Assembly (NCBI RefSeq): GCF_003470205.1
Contig: NZ_QWKP01000199.1
Span: 1-36,859 of the forward strand
Source: Cellulomonas rhizosphaerae
Lineage (GTDB): Bacteria; Actinomycetota; Actinomycetes; Actinomycetales; Cellulomonadaceae
DNA length: 36,859 bases
Reading direction: 5' to 3'
The first letter of the stretch is position 1. The number at the start of each line of letters is the position of its first letter. The position numbers and the translations under genes are program-made. The notes beneath the pieces were generated by a model. That model ran no database searches, was not told the origin of the DNA, and saw nothing but the letters and a program-made list of their open reading frames with translations. Of this stretch, positions 1 through 7,786 are shown piece after piece.

Positions 1-56
1 GCACCCAGCACCCAGCACCCAGCACCCAGCACCCAGCACCCAGCACCCAGCACCCA
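1..56. repeat. 7-bp tandem repeat (GCACCCA)x8
   Basis: Eight uninterrupted, identical copies of the heptamer GCACCCA fill the first 56 bases, and the array may continue to the left of the window. It ends 7 bp before the stop codon of the DUF222/HNH gene, so it lies just downstream of that gene. A 7-bp unit can change copy number by strand slippage. Nothing suggests it is translated. It could be a simple slippage tract or the edge of a longer minisatellite. Confidence 0.95.
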
Positions 57-63
57 GAGCAAG

Positions 64-1440
64 CTAGAACGGCGGCGGTCCGATGTCCTCGGCCTCATCC
101 GAAACCTGCTCGGGACGCCGCCCCCGCGCCGACGGCAGCACGATCACCGAGTCCGGCGCCCGCGAGTAGGTGATCCCCATCGCGCTGGTCCAGGTCATCA
201 CCCCGGAGACGGGATCACGGCGAGGTGTCCACGCCCCGTCGGTCTTGGCCTGGTGGTGGTGCTTGCACAGGCAGTCGAGGTTCGAGGCCGTGGTCTGGTC
301 CTCGGCCGGTCTGCTCGGGTCGAACGGCACCCGATGGTCGAGCTCGCACCGCATGGCGGGGCGCCGACAGCCCGGGAACCGGCACGTCCGGTCCCGGGCG
401 GTCACGAGCCCGGTGAGGTCCACCCCTGGTCGGTACCGCACGGGCGAGCGCTCGAGGATCGCACCGGTCACCGCGTCGTGCAGGAGCCGCGACCACGTCG
501 CGTCCTGAGCGAGAGCGCGAGCGACCGGCGCCGGGATCGGCCCGTAGCCAGCCAGGAAGCCCGGGTTCTCGTCGAGACCCAGCAGTGTCCCCGCGCCGAC
601 CGCGACCTCGACCGACGTCCGCCGGCCCTTGCGCTGCGGCAGCGGTCGCCCGCACGGCAGCTCGCCCCGGTCGAGCACGTCCCCGAACAGGTCCACCAGC
701 GCATCGGCACGCAGCTGATCGGCGGTGCGAGTCTCGCCGGGCACGCGGCTGTCCGCGAGGGCGTCCAGCACGGTCATGACGGTGATGCCGTCGGCCGCAG
801 GCAGGTACGCGCTGAGCCAGACCATCGAGTCCGGCATCCACTGCACCTCGACCCGACGCTCGTCGCGCGCCGCCACCTCCCGCTTGGCTGCCGTCTCCGG
901 GTCCGCGAGCAGGACCGCCTGGCGCACGTGCCGCCGTAACTGCGGCGCGGTCAGGCTCCCGCCCCGCTCGGCGGCCTCGCGGACGATGCCGTCCCGCACC
1001 GGACCGTTGACCAGGGTCGCGACCTCGGCGAGGATCGCGTCGACCTTCCGGACGTCGAGCATGCCGTTGAGCAGCCCGTCGTTCAGCGCGGGCTCACGGC
1101 CGAGTGCTTCCGCACGAAGCACCAGCGCCTGGGCGGCCTGCCGCGTGCACGCGAGGGCGCTCGCGATCTCGTCGTCCGCGTACGACGCCGCCAACCCGCC
1201 GCGCGCGGCGATCTCCCGGGCGGCCTCGGCTTGGCGCGCCGCTCCGATCGCCTGGACCTGGTCCCACGCCGCGATCACCGCGATGAGATCGGGCCCGGCG
1301 AGATCAGCGACGGGAGTCGACTCGACGAGCTCGAGGATCGCCATCGGACTGACCGCAGCAACGGGGAACCGCGGGTAGCGCAGTCCGCCCACGGCGGGCT
1401 CGAGCATCGGCTCCGCGTACGCCACCGCCATCGTCACCAC
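64..1440 (-). CDS. DUF222 / HNH endonuclease-like protein (13E12 repeat family)
   Basis: A 458-residue protein with the usual architecture of actinobacterial DUF222 proteins: a long, alanine-rich helical N-terminal domain and a C-terminal HNH nuclease fold. The HNH region follows a C-x4-C pair (CRFPGC), has the DH of the first motif (CELDHRVPF), a central Asn (TASNLDCLC) and a terminal His cluster (KHHHQAKTDG). Family members are multi-copy in actinobacteria and are thought to act on DNA, but their substrates are unknown. The GTG at 1440 is preceded by GGACAGG, 9 nt away; the GTG at 1437 and the ATG at 1431 are possible later starts. A LexA-like box lies 21-36 nt upstream. The gene is complete, with no flanking repeats that would make it a mobile element. 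Confidence 0.93.
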   Translation of the reverse strand: MVTMAVAYAEPMLEPAVGGLRYPRFPVAAVSPMAILELVESTPVADLAGPDLIAVIAAWDQVQAIGAARQAEAAREIAARGGLAASYADDEIASALACTRQAAQALVLRAEALGREPALNDGLLNGMLDVRKVDAILAEVATLVNGPVRDGIVREAAERGGSLTAPQLRRHVRQAVLLADPETAAKREVAARDERRVEVQWMPDSMVWLSAYLPAADGITVMTVLDALADSRVPGETRTADQLRADALVDLFGDVLDRGELPCGRPLPQRKGRRTSVEVAVGAGTLLGLDENPGFLAGYGPIPAPVARALAQDATWSRLLHDAVTGAILERSPVRYRPGVDLTGLVTARDRTCRFPGCRRPAMRCELDHRVPFDPSRPAEDQTTASNLDCLCKHHHQAKTDGAWTPRRDPVSGVMTWTSAMGITYSRAPDSVIVLPSARGRRPEQVSDEAEDIGPPPF

Positions 1441-1460
1441 CCCGTTCGACCTGTCCGTTA

Positions 1461-1476
1461 TCGAACAAATGTACTA
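1461..1476. promoter_or_regulatory. LexA/SOS-box-like site upstream of the DUF222/HNH gene
   Basis: The sequence TCGAACAAATGTACTA has one perfect half of the actinobacterial SOS box (TCGAAC-N4-GTTCGA), correct spacing and a degenerate second half (GTACTA, 4 of 6). It lies 21 bp upstream of the HNH gene start, in a short AT-richer stretch that would hold the promoter. Some mycobacterial 13E12-family genes are known LexA targets, which makes the match plausible. The weak second half keeps it a candidate only. Confidence 0.4.
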
Positions 1477-1530
1477 TCGAGGTCTGACATGACGTGTGAT
1501 TCATCCACAGGCCACCGAGTGCATCACCCC

Positions 1531-1743
1531 TCAGCGTCGGACGTAATACACGGTCAACGACGGCCTGTCCTCACCGCCCGTGAGGTCCTGGTGCAGCACC
1601 ACGTCCTGTACGTCGACACGCCCCAGCGCCTCGATCGTGTCGGCCACACGACGCAGCAGGGCAGCGACGTCGTCCTGCCCCTCGCCCTCCGGGTTCGCCT
1701 GCGAGAAGTGGGAGATCGTCCAGTCGTCGGGGGTCGCGCTCAT
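1531..1743 (-). CDS. Small conserved protein of unknown function (70 aa)
   Basis: A 70-residue, acidic, soluble protein beginning MSATPDDWTISHFSQ and ending in a beta-strand-like tail (SLTVYYVRR). The central part (DDVAALLRRVADTIEALG) reads as one amphipathic helix, followed by VDVQDVVLH. I think similar short proteins occur widely in actinobacteria, but I know no assigned function. The start is the ATG at 1743; no convincing ribosome binding site is visible. It lies 29 nt downstream of the lipoprotein gene on the same strand, so it may be translated from the same transcript. Codon use matches its neighbours. Confidence 0.75.
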   Translation of the reverse strand: MSATPDDWTISHFSQANPEGEGQDDVAALLRRVADTIEALGRVDVQDVVLHQDLTGGEDRPSLTVYYVRR

Positions 1744-1772
1744 GGTCTGAGTGTGCCCAGCGCACAGCCCAC

Positions 1773-3539
1773 CTACTGGTAGGTGACCAGGTCCGGCTTC
1801 GGCGACACCTTGTACGTCTTCTTCGGCGACAGCATCGGGTGGTCCTCGTCGTAGAAGTTCTTCCAGCCCCAGTGGACGTCCGGTGCGCCCGTGCGCAGCG
1901 CATGCCACGTCCCGCGCTTGGCCGGCTGCGAGCCCTGGCCGTCCACGTGGATCAGCACCGCGAGCTCGTCGTGCGACGTGTCCAGCTCGGACCGGTCGGA
2001 GATCATCGACAGCGAGAACTGGTGGAGCACGAACATCTTCTGCGGCAGGTGCCGCTGGGCCGTGAACTCGGCCAACCAGTCGCCGACGCGGTTGACCTCC
2101 GCGACCTTGACCGAGCCGATCTGGCGGAGGTGCTTCTGGTTCTTCTTCAGGCGCCACTCGGGGTCGAGCGCGAGCCCGACGTTCGGCATCGCGAGCAGCG
2201 GCTCGTACCGCTTGGCCTGCGTGAGGAAGTCGGTGCGGCCCGGCTGCAGGTCGAGCACGACGGCGAGCCCCTTGCGGTGCGCGGCCTCGATGAGCGGCCG
2301 CAGCTCGGCGACCGAGCGCTCCCGCGAGTAGTCCTTGTCGTCGCCGGCCGAGGCGGACGCGATCGTCGCGATGATCTCCACCATCGGCACCACCGTGTCC
2401 TTCGTCAGCGCGCGGTACGGCTTGGCCGTCCTCGTGGCGCGCGCGACGGTCTTGGCCACCGACTGCTCCCCCAGCACGCCCAGCGCCTTGCTCCCCGGCG
2501 TCCCGTACAGCGCGACGTACCGCTTGCCGCGCACGCCGTCACCCTCCGGGTAGACCAGCTGGCCGCCGCCGGGGATCAAAACACCGGTCCGCGCCGTGCC
2601 CACCCGCGCAGCGAGCCGCGACGGCGTGCCGAAGCCAGGACCGAGCGCAATGACGGAGTCCGGCTCGGCAGCCGCGACGGCCTTGACCGTCGCGGAGGTC
2701 GCGCGCGGGTCACCGCCCGGGACGGAGACGACGGGAACACCCGCCGCGCGCACCGTCGCCAGCGCGGCGACAGGCGTACGTCCCGCGCCGACGAGGGCCA
2801 CGAGTCCGGCCGGCGCCGCAGGCAGCGCCGGGCGCGCGGGCGTCGGGGCAGATCCAGAGGTGGGCGCCCCCGTCGATGGAGCGGAAGGCGTCGGCTTCGA
2901 CGCCGCCTTCGTCCCCTGCACCCCAGCCCCGACGAGCGCGACCGGCGCGTCCGCCTCGAGCCCCGAGACCGCCGCAACCGCCGCCGCGTTCCCCCGCTTC
3001 ACACGCGGCGCATGACCGAACGCCACCCCGGTCGCTGCCTCGAGCTCGTCGGCCGAGGCTCCCGACGCCACCGTCACCACCGACACCCCGTCAGGCGCCA
3101 CAGCGTCGCCGACCGCAACCACGCGCGTCGCCCCCAGGCGCTCCACCTCTGCAGGCAGGGAGTCCCCCGTCAGCAGCACCGGCGCACCGAGAGCGACCGC
3201 GACCGACGCGGCCGTCAGCTGCCCGCCGGCATCGTCGGCCGCCGCCACGACCACCAGGGGCGACGAGACGAACACCGCCCGCGACGTCGCGAGCGCCGCG
3301 GCCGCAGCCCCTGCGTCGACAACGGTCGCCGCCGCACCCGGCGCCGCGACTACGGCCCCGGCGGGGGCGGCTACGGTCGGCGAGGGCGTCGGGGTGGCCG
3401 GAGCGGAGGAAGTGGACCGAACGGCCGAAGCCGACGGCGAAGACACCGGCGCCGGGTCGTCGTTGCACCCCACGAGCAGGCCCAGCACCACAGCCCCAGC
3501 AGCAGCGCCACGCACCAGGCGCCAGCGGTCGATCGGCAC
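1773..3539 (-). CDS. Surface lipoprotein with cell-wall-binding-repeat-like region and C-terminal barrel-like domain
   Basis: A 588-residue predicted lipoprotein. The N-terminus is basic (MPIDRWRLVRG), then hydrophobic, and ends in a lipobox (LGLLVGC, Cys25), so the mature protein should be lipid-anchored outside the membrane. A Ser/Thr/Pro/Ala linker follows. Residues of about 70-200 contain stretches like the cell-wall-binding type 2 repeat (ALGAPVLLTGDSLPAEVERLG, then RVVAVGDAV). A second Pro/Ser/Thr spacer precedes a similar alpha/beta segment. The C-terminal 200 residues (from about VPMVEIIATIA, through LAVVLDLQPG and VGLALDPEWRL) look like a TIM-barrel-type fold; no catalytic set could be assigned. 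The start is a GTG preceded by GGAGGG. A plausible -10 (TACAGT) lies at 3569-3574. Function is unknown; a wall-associated or carbohydrate-related role is a guess. Confidence 0.85.
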   Translation of the reverse strand: MPIDRWRLVRGAAAGAVVLGLLVGCNDDPAPVSSPSASAVRSTSSAPATPTPSPTVAAPAGAVVAAPGAAATVVDAGAAAAALATSRAVFVSSPLVVVAAADDAGGQLTAASVAVALGAPVLLTGDSLPAEVERLGATRVVAVGDAVAPDGVSVVTVASGASADELEAATGVAFGHAPRVKRGNAAAVAAVSGLEADAPVALVGAGVQGTKAASKPTPSAPSTGAPTSGSAPTPARPALPAAPAGLVALVGAGRTPVAALATVRAAGVPVVSVPGGDPRATSATVKAVAAAEPDSVIALGPGFGTPSRLAARVGTARTGVLIPGGGQLVYPEGDGVRGKRYVALYGTPGSKALGVLGEQSVAKTVARATRTAKPYRALTKDTVVPMVEIIATIASASAGDDKDYSRERSVAELRPLIEAAHRKGLAVVLDLQPGRTDFLTQAKRYEPLLAMPNVGLALDPEWRLKKNQKHLRQIGSVKVAEVNRVGDWLAEFTAQRHLPQKMFVLHQFSLSMISDRSELDTSHDELAVLIHVDGQGSQPAKRGTWHALRTGAPDVHWGWKNFYDEDHPMLSPKKTYKVSPKPDLVTYQ

Positions 3540-3568
3540 GCAGGCCCCCTCCGTCGAGTCGGCCGCCC

Positions 3569-3574
3569 ACTGTA
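3569..3574 (-). promoter_or_regulatory. Candidate -10 element for the lipoprotein gene
   Basis: On the minus strand TACAGT fits the actinobacterial TANNNT -10 pattern. It lies 29 nt upstream of the GTG start and just after the terminator of the upstream VOC gene. The -35 region is not recognisable. An independent promoter is expected here because the preceding gene ends in a good terminator. Confidence 0.35.
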
Positions 3575-3596
3575 TGCGCGTGAGGTGGCCGACCCG

Positions 3597-3621
3597 AAAA
3601 CGCGGAGGTCAGGCCTCCGCG
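3597..3621 (-). terminator. Intrinsic terminator overlapping the 3' end of the VOC gene
   Basis: On the minus strand a perfect 8-bp stem (CGCGGAGG / CCTCCGCG, 3614-3621 and 3601-3608) with a 5-nt loop is followed directly by TTTT (3597-3600). The TGA stop codon of the VOC gene lies in the loop and its last codons form one arm. This is the only hairpin-plus-T-tract terminator I recognise in the window. Confidence 0.75.
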
Positions 3622-4547
3622 GAGACCCGGATCAGGTTGCGCCACGGGTCGGTGAACGTCAGCGCCGCCCCGTCGTCGGCCACCTGCACCCCGGCCGCGG
3701 TCACGCGTGCGCCGAGCGCGCCGAGGTCGTCGGCGGTCGGGACCGCGATCCGCACCTCGCCCAGCCCGAGCGCGGACGCCCGAGGCCCGGCACCGGCCGA
3801 GCTCCACGTGTTCATCGCCAGGTGGTGGTGGTACCCGCCGGCCGAGACGAACAACGCGCCGTGCCACTGCGCGGTCACGTCGAACCCGAGCGCGTCGACG
3901 TAGAACGCGCGCGCCGAGGGCACGTCGCCCACGGACAGGTGGACGTGCCCGACGACGGCGTCGCCAGAACCAGGAGAGGAGAGGAGCGAGTCCGTCAGGT
4001 GCTCTCCGAGGAACGCGTTCGGGTCGAGCCGCAGCGAGTCCATCACCACGGTCCCGTCCTCGCGGTGGCTCCACTGCGACCGGCTCCGGTCCCAGTACAG
4101 CTCGACGCCGTTGCCCTCGGGGTCGGTGAAGTAGAACGCCAGCGACACGAGGTGGTCGGCGGACCCGGTGTACGAGCCCGGCTCGCGCTGCGCGATCGAC
4201 GCCAGCGTCGCGGCCAGCCCCGCCTCGTCGTCGAACAGGATCGCCGTGTGGAACAGCCCGGCCGAGCCGCGCGCCGCGGGCGGCAGGTCAGGCGTGTGAC
4301 GGAGGACGACGAGCGGCGTGGTCCCCCGCCCGAGCACCACGGTCGCCGGCCCGGTCGCGAACCGGTCGCCCGGCTGCTCGATGACCGAGAGCGCGAGCCC
4401 GTCGCGGTAGAAGCGCAGCTGCCGGTCGAGGTCCCCGACCAGGAGAGTGACGGCGTCCATGGCCGTGCCGGCCGCGATGCTGTCGTGCGGGTGCGGGCTC
4501 GCCAGCTGCTGGGCGGCGCCCTGTCCGGGGGTCGGTGCGGTCGACAC
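3609..4547 (-). CDS. VOC-family protein, two-module extradiol dioxygenase/glyoxalase-like (CatE type)
   Basis: A 312-residue protein made of two vicinal-oxygen-chelate modules, residues of about 25-165 and 190-310, the layout of catechol-2,3-dioxygenase-like proteins such as Bacillus CatE. Module 1 has a His (GLFHTAILF) and a late Glu (GNGVELYW), the usual metal-ligand positions. Module 2 has GHVHLSVGD and a His-rich strand (YHHHLAMNTW). However, its last strand reads NLIRV where a Glu is usual, so metal binding there may differ. Likely roles are ring cleavage or thiol/quinone detoxification; the substrate cannot be told. The GTG start has a strong AAGGAG 7 nt upstream. Upstream is an AT-rich near-palindrome, downstream a clear terminator, so it is probably a single-gene transcript. 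Confidence 0.85.
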   Translation of the reverse strand: MSTAPTPGQGAAQQLASPHPHDSIAAGTAMDAVTLLVGDLDRQLRFYRDGLALSVIEQPGDRFATGPATVVLGRGTTPLVVLRHTPDLPPAARGSAGLFHTAILFDDEAGLAATLASIAQREPGSYTGSADHLVSLAFYFTDPEGNGVELYWDRSRSQWSHREDGTVVMDSLRLDPNAFLGEHLTDSLLSSPGSGDAVVGHVHLSVGDVPSARAFYVDALGFDVTAQWHGALFVSAGGYHHHLAMNTWSSAGAGPRASALGLGEVRIAVPTADDLGALGARVTAAGVQVADDGAALTFTDPWRNLIRVSAEA

Positions 4548-4583
4548 GGTCGTGCTCCTTCGTCGGGCTTCTACCCAAACAAT

Positions 4584-4599
4584 AATTGAAGGATCAACT
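4584..4599. promoter_or_regulatory. AT-rich near-palindrome (candidate operator) upstream of the VOC gene
   Basis: A 16-bp near-palindrome with TTGA/TCAA half-sites (4586-4589 and 4594-4597) stands out in otherwise GC-rich DNA. On the minus strand its TTGATC could act as a -35, with TAGAAG 18 nt downstream as a -10. The site lies 37 bp ahead of the VOC start and overlaps the stop codon of the CYTH gene. CatE-type genes in other bacteria are often controlled by MarR-family repressors that use TTGA/TCAA-type sites. No such regulator gene is adjacent. Confidence 0.4.
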
Positions 4600-5238
4600 T
4601 TGTTCCCGAGGCTGCTCGAGCTCGTTCGTCCCGAGCCCCCGCAGGAACCGCGGCCCGCGCGCGGCGAGCTCCGCCTCGAACTGCGCCGCCCACGGCCCGT
4701 AGGGCGCTCGCGAGAGCGCGTCGTTGGAGAACCGCGGGTCGTCGGTCACCTCGGTCACGCAGAACGCGGGGATCTGCAGGTCCGTCACCGGTCCCCCGCG
4801 CTCGACCTCCGCGACGACGAGCGGCGCGTTGGCCCCGCCGAACGTGTCGATGACCCACCCGTCGGACCCGAGCCACGACGAGTGCCGCGTCTTGACGATC
4901 CGCGACCCGCCCCGCCGGATCATCTCCAGCCCCACGGCCACGTCGACCTCGCGCTCCGCCTCGTACCGCGTGCCGACGTTCATCGGCCCCTTGAGCGTGA
5001 TCGCGCAGAAGTCGAACCGGTCCGCGAAGGTGTCCAGCACCACGAGCGGCTCGAGCGAGGGGTCCAGCACCGCGGTCCCCCCGGAGGTCTGCGCGCGCAG
5101 CCGGATCGCGAAGCCCTCGTCGGCCAGGTAGTAGCTCTGCACGATGAGGGTGGGCGCGCCGTCGAGCACGTCCGTGGGCAGGTCACGGACCCAGAAGCGC
5201 CGCTCGAACTCGAAGTCGCCGTACCCGGTGTCGCTCAC
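4594..5238 (-). CDS. CYTH-domain protein
   Basis: A 214-residue protein of the CYTH superfamily (class IV adenylate cyclase, thiamine triphosphatase and tripolyphosphatase relatives). The N-terminal signature ExExK is present as E10-F-E12-R-R14, with Arg in place of Lys. Other tunnel-type charged strands follow: FAIRLRAQ, CAITLKGP, YEAEREVDV, RIVKTRHSS and VVAEVE. These alternating acidic and basic residues are typical of triphosphate and metal binding inside a beta tunnel. The GTG start at 5238 lies 16 nt after the stop of the ABC permease and lacks a clear ribosome binding site, suggesting coupled translation. The natural substrate is unknown; a triphosphatase role is the safest inference. 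Confidence 0.85.
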   Translation of the reverse strand: MSDTGYGDFEFERRFWVRDLPTDVLDGAPTLIVQSYYLADEGFAIRLRAQTSGGTAVLDPSLEPLVVLDTFADRFDFCAITLKGPMNVGTRYEAEREVDVAVGLEMIRRGGSRIVKTRHSSWLGSDGWVIDTFGGANAPLVVAEVERGGPVTDLQIPAFCVTEVTDDPRFSNDALSRAPYGPWAAQFEAELAARGPRFLRGLGTNELEQPREQS

Positions 5239-5254
5239 ACGCCGAGCGTAGGCG

Positions 5255-7786
5255 TCAGTCGGTGCTCACGGCCTGCAGCACGGCCAGCCGCGCCGCGCGC
5301 ACCCCCGGCCCGACGGCCGCGAGCACGCCGACGACGACCGCGAGCGCGAGCATCGCGAGCAGCGAGGACCACGGCACCGCGAGCTCGCGCAGCCCCACGT
5401 CCCCGAACACCGTCGGCAGCGTCGACGCGAGCGCGACCCCCACCGCCAGCCCGACGACCGTCCCGAACACCGCCGTCAGCACCGACTCGGCCGTGATCAC
5501 CGACGCGAGCTGCAGCCGCCCCAGCCCGACGGCCCGCAGCAGCCCGATCTCGCGCGTCCGCTCGATCACGGACAGCGCGAGCGTGTTGACGATCCCGAGC
5601 ACGGCGATCACCACCGACAGCCCGAGCAGCGCGTAGAGGATCACGAGCACCTGGTCGACCTGGTCGGCGAGCTCCGAGACGAACTCCTCGGGATCCATCA
5701 CGGTCACCACCACGTACGGCCGCACGGTCGCCGTGAGCTCGGCGCGCACGTCGTCGAGCGCGGCCCCGGCCACCACGGTCACGAAGACCGTGGACACGAC
5801 CTGCTGCGCGGCGGGGACGAGGTCCGAGAGCAGGTCGGCTGGCACGACGACGGGCACGCCGAACGCCGGCGAGTCGATGATCGCCCCGACCCGTGCCGTG
5901 CGCGTCCCGCTCTCGCCCGTCAGGGTCACCCGGTCCCCGAGCGCCCAGCCCCGGTCGTCGGCCGCCGTGCGCTGCACCGCGATCTCCCCGGCCGCGAGCG
6001 CGGAGGCGAGCGAACCGGCGACGTCCTCGACCACGATGCTGCGCCCCACGGCCGCGGGGTCGATCCCGGACACCGCGGTCGACGAGCCGTCGACCCGCAG
6101 TGCCGCGCTCGCGAACGAGTCGGCCGCGCGCACGTCGGGCAGCGCCCGGACGTCGTCGAGCGCCTGCGCGGGCACCGACGACGACGGCGGCGCCCGCAGC
6201 ACGAAGTCGGCGGTCGCCTCCTTCGAGACGATCGCGCTCGTCGACGCCTGCGCGGTCGACGCGATCACCGCCGACGCCCCGACGAGCGCCATCCCGATCA
6301 TCAGCGCCCCGGCCGTGTTGGCCGTGCGCCGCGGGTTGCGCGTGACGTTCCCGCGCGCGAGCCGCCCGACCGGACGCAGCGGCAGCAGCACCGCGCCGAG
6401 CACCCGCAGCACCGCGCGCGCCAGCACGGGCGAGACGGCGAGCACCCCGAGCACCACCGCCCCGGCCCCGTACCCGAGCCGCGCGCCCGCCGCGTCGGCA
6501 CCGGGCGCAGCCATCGCCCACGCGACGGCACCGATCCCGAGGACGAGCAGCACGATGCCGACCACGGCGCGCCGCCGCAGCGACCGCTCGGGCACCGTGA
6601 CCTCGTCACGCAGCGCCTCGACCGGTGGGACCAGCGCCGCCCGTCGCGCCGGCACCGCGGCCGCCGCGACGCTGACCAGCGTCCCGATCAGCACGGACAC
6701 CAGCACCGTGAACCCGTCGAGCGGGATCCGCCCGGTCAGCTGCATCCCGAGCCCGGCCAGCACGCGCCGCAGCACGACGACGAGCCCGAGCCCGGCCACC
6801 ACCCCGACCCCGGCGCCCACGAGCCCCACGACCACGGCCTGCAGCACGATCGAGGTGAACACCTGCAGCGGCGAGGCCCCGACGGCCCGCAGCAGCGCGA
6901 GCTCCCGCGTGCGCTGGCGCACCCACATCGAGAACGTGTTGGCGATGATGAACGCGCCGACGAACAGCGAGATCCCCGCGAACACCAGCAGGAACGTCGT
7001 GATGAACCCCAGCACCTGCTCGATCGCCGCGGTCGTCTCGTCGCGCAGCTGCTCGCCCGTGACGACCTGTGCGTCGGCGCCCACGACGGGCGCGAGCCGC
7101 GCGACGAGGTCGGACTGCGACACCCCGTCGGCCGCGTACACGCCGATCGAGGCGACCTCGCCGTCCGGGGCGAACAGCGCCTCCGCGGTCGCGGTGTCGA
7201 CGAACACCACGGTCGCCCCGGCCAGCGCGGAGCCGAGCCGCACCTCGCCGACGACCCGCACCTCGCGGATCTCGCCCGCGAGCACCACCCGCGTCGTGTC
7301 CCCGAGCGCAAGCCCCGAGGAGGCCAGCGTGGCGGTCTCGAGCGCGACCTCGTCGGCCGCCGCGGGCGCTCGGCCGGCCACCAGGTGGAGCGCCGGGTCA
7401 CGCGCGTCGTAGCCGAACGCGAAGCTGGGTGCCTGCGTGCTCTGCACCGCGGTCCCGTCGGCCCCGACGAGCACCGCGGGCCCCTGCAGGTCCGGCAGCG
7501 CCCGCTCCACGCCGTCGACCGCCTCGATCGTCGGGACCAGGTCGAGCGGCACGAGGTTGCGGCTCACGCCGCCGAAGCCGCTGGTCGACGCACCGGCCTC
7601 GTGCGCGCCCCGGACATAAGCGTCGCCGAGCGTCGTCGTCGCCACGATGTCCGTGAAGGTCGACCCCAGCATCGTGCGCAGCGCGAACGTCCCCGCGACG
7701 AACGCGACGCCCAGGGCCACCGCGAGCACGGACAAGAAGAACCGGACCAGGTGCGCGCGGATGCCGCGCAGCGCCACGCGCCCCAT
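5255..7786 (-). CDS. ABC transporter permease, duplicated FtsX/MacB type
   Basis: An 843-residue integral membrane protein. It begins MGRVALRGIRAHLVR with one transmembrane helix and a large extracytoplasmic domain of roughly 200 residues. Then come three helices of a FtsX fold with the conserved MWVRQRTRELALLRAVGAS segment. A second copy follows: helix, outer domain, and three helices with SVIERTREIGLLRAVGLG. This FtsX-domain duplication is usual in actinobacterial exporters of the lipoprotein-release/MacB class. The partner ATPase is immediately upstream: its TGA and this ATG overlap by one base (TGATG). The cargo is not evident; such systems export lipids, peptides or drugs. A decayed relative lies at 32.9-33.3 kb. 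Confidence 0.93.
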   Translation of the reverse strand: MGRVALRGIRAHLVRFFLSVLAVALGVAFVAGTFALRTMLGSTFTDIVATTTLGDAYVRGAHEAGASTSGFGGVSRNLVPLDLVPTIEAVDGVERALPDLQGPAVLVGADGTAVQSTQAPSFAFGYDARDPALHLVAGRAPAAADEVALETATLASSGLALGDTTRVVLAGEIREVRVVGEVRLGSALAGATVVFVDTATAEALFAPDGEVASIGVYAADGVSQSDLVARLAPVVGADAQVVTGEQLRDETTAAIEQVLGFITTFLLVFAGISLFVGAFIIANTFSMWVRQRTRELALLRAVGASPLQVFTSIVLQAVVVGLVGAGVGVVAGLGLVVVLRRVLAGLGMQLTGRIPLDGFTVLVSVLIGTLVSVAAAAVPARRAALVPPVEALRDEVTVPERSLRRRAVVGIVLLVLGIGAVAWAMAAPGADAAGARLGYGAGAVVLGVLAVSPVLARAVLRVLGAVLLPLRPVGRLARGNVTRNPRRTANTAGALMIGMALVGASAVIASTAQASTSAIVSKEATADFVLRAPPSSSVPAQALDDVRALPDVRAADSFASAALRVDGSSTAVSGIDPAAVGRSIVVEDVAGSLASALAAGEIAVQRTAADDRGWALGDRVTLTGESGTRTARVGAIIDSPAFGVPVVVPADLLSDLVPAAQQVVSTVFVTVVAGAALDDVRAELTATVRPYVVVTVMDPEEFVSELADQVDQVLVILYALLGLSVVIAVLGIVNTLALSVIERTREIGLLRAVGLGRLQLASVITAESVLTAVFGTVVGLAVGVALASTLPTVFGDVGLRELAVPWSSLLAMLALAVVVGVLAAVGPGVRAARLAVLQAVSTD

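Noticed and set aside
64..1440. DUF222/HNH gene as a mobile element or restriction enzyme
   Set aside because: No terminal repeats, target duplication, reverse transcriptase or methylase is nearby; the family is widespread as stand-alone genes.
1839..4589. Very long plus-strand open frame (916 aa) opposite the lipoprotein and VOC genes
   Set aside because: Arg/Pro/His-rich nonsense typical of the antisense frame of GC-rich genes; the minus-strand genes have clear domains.
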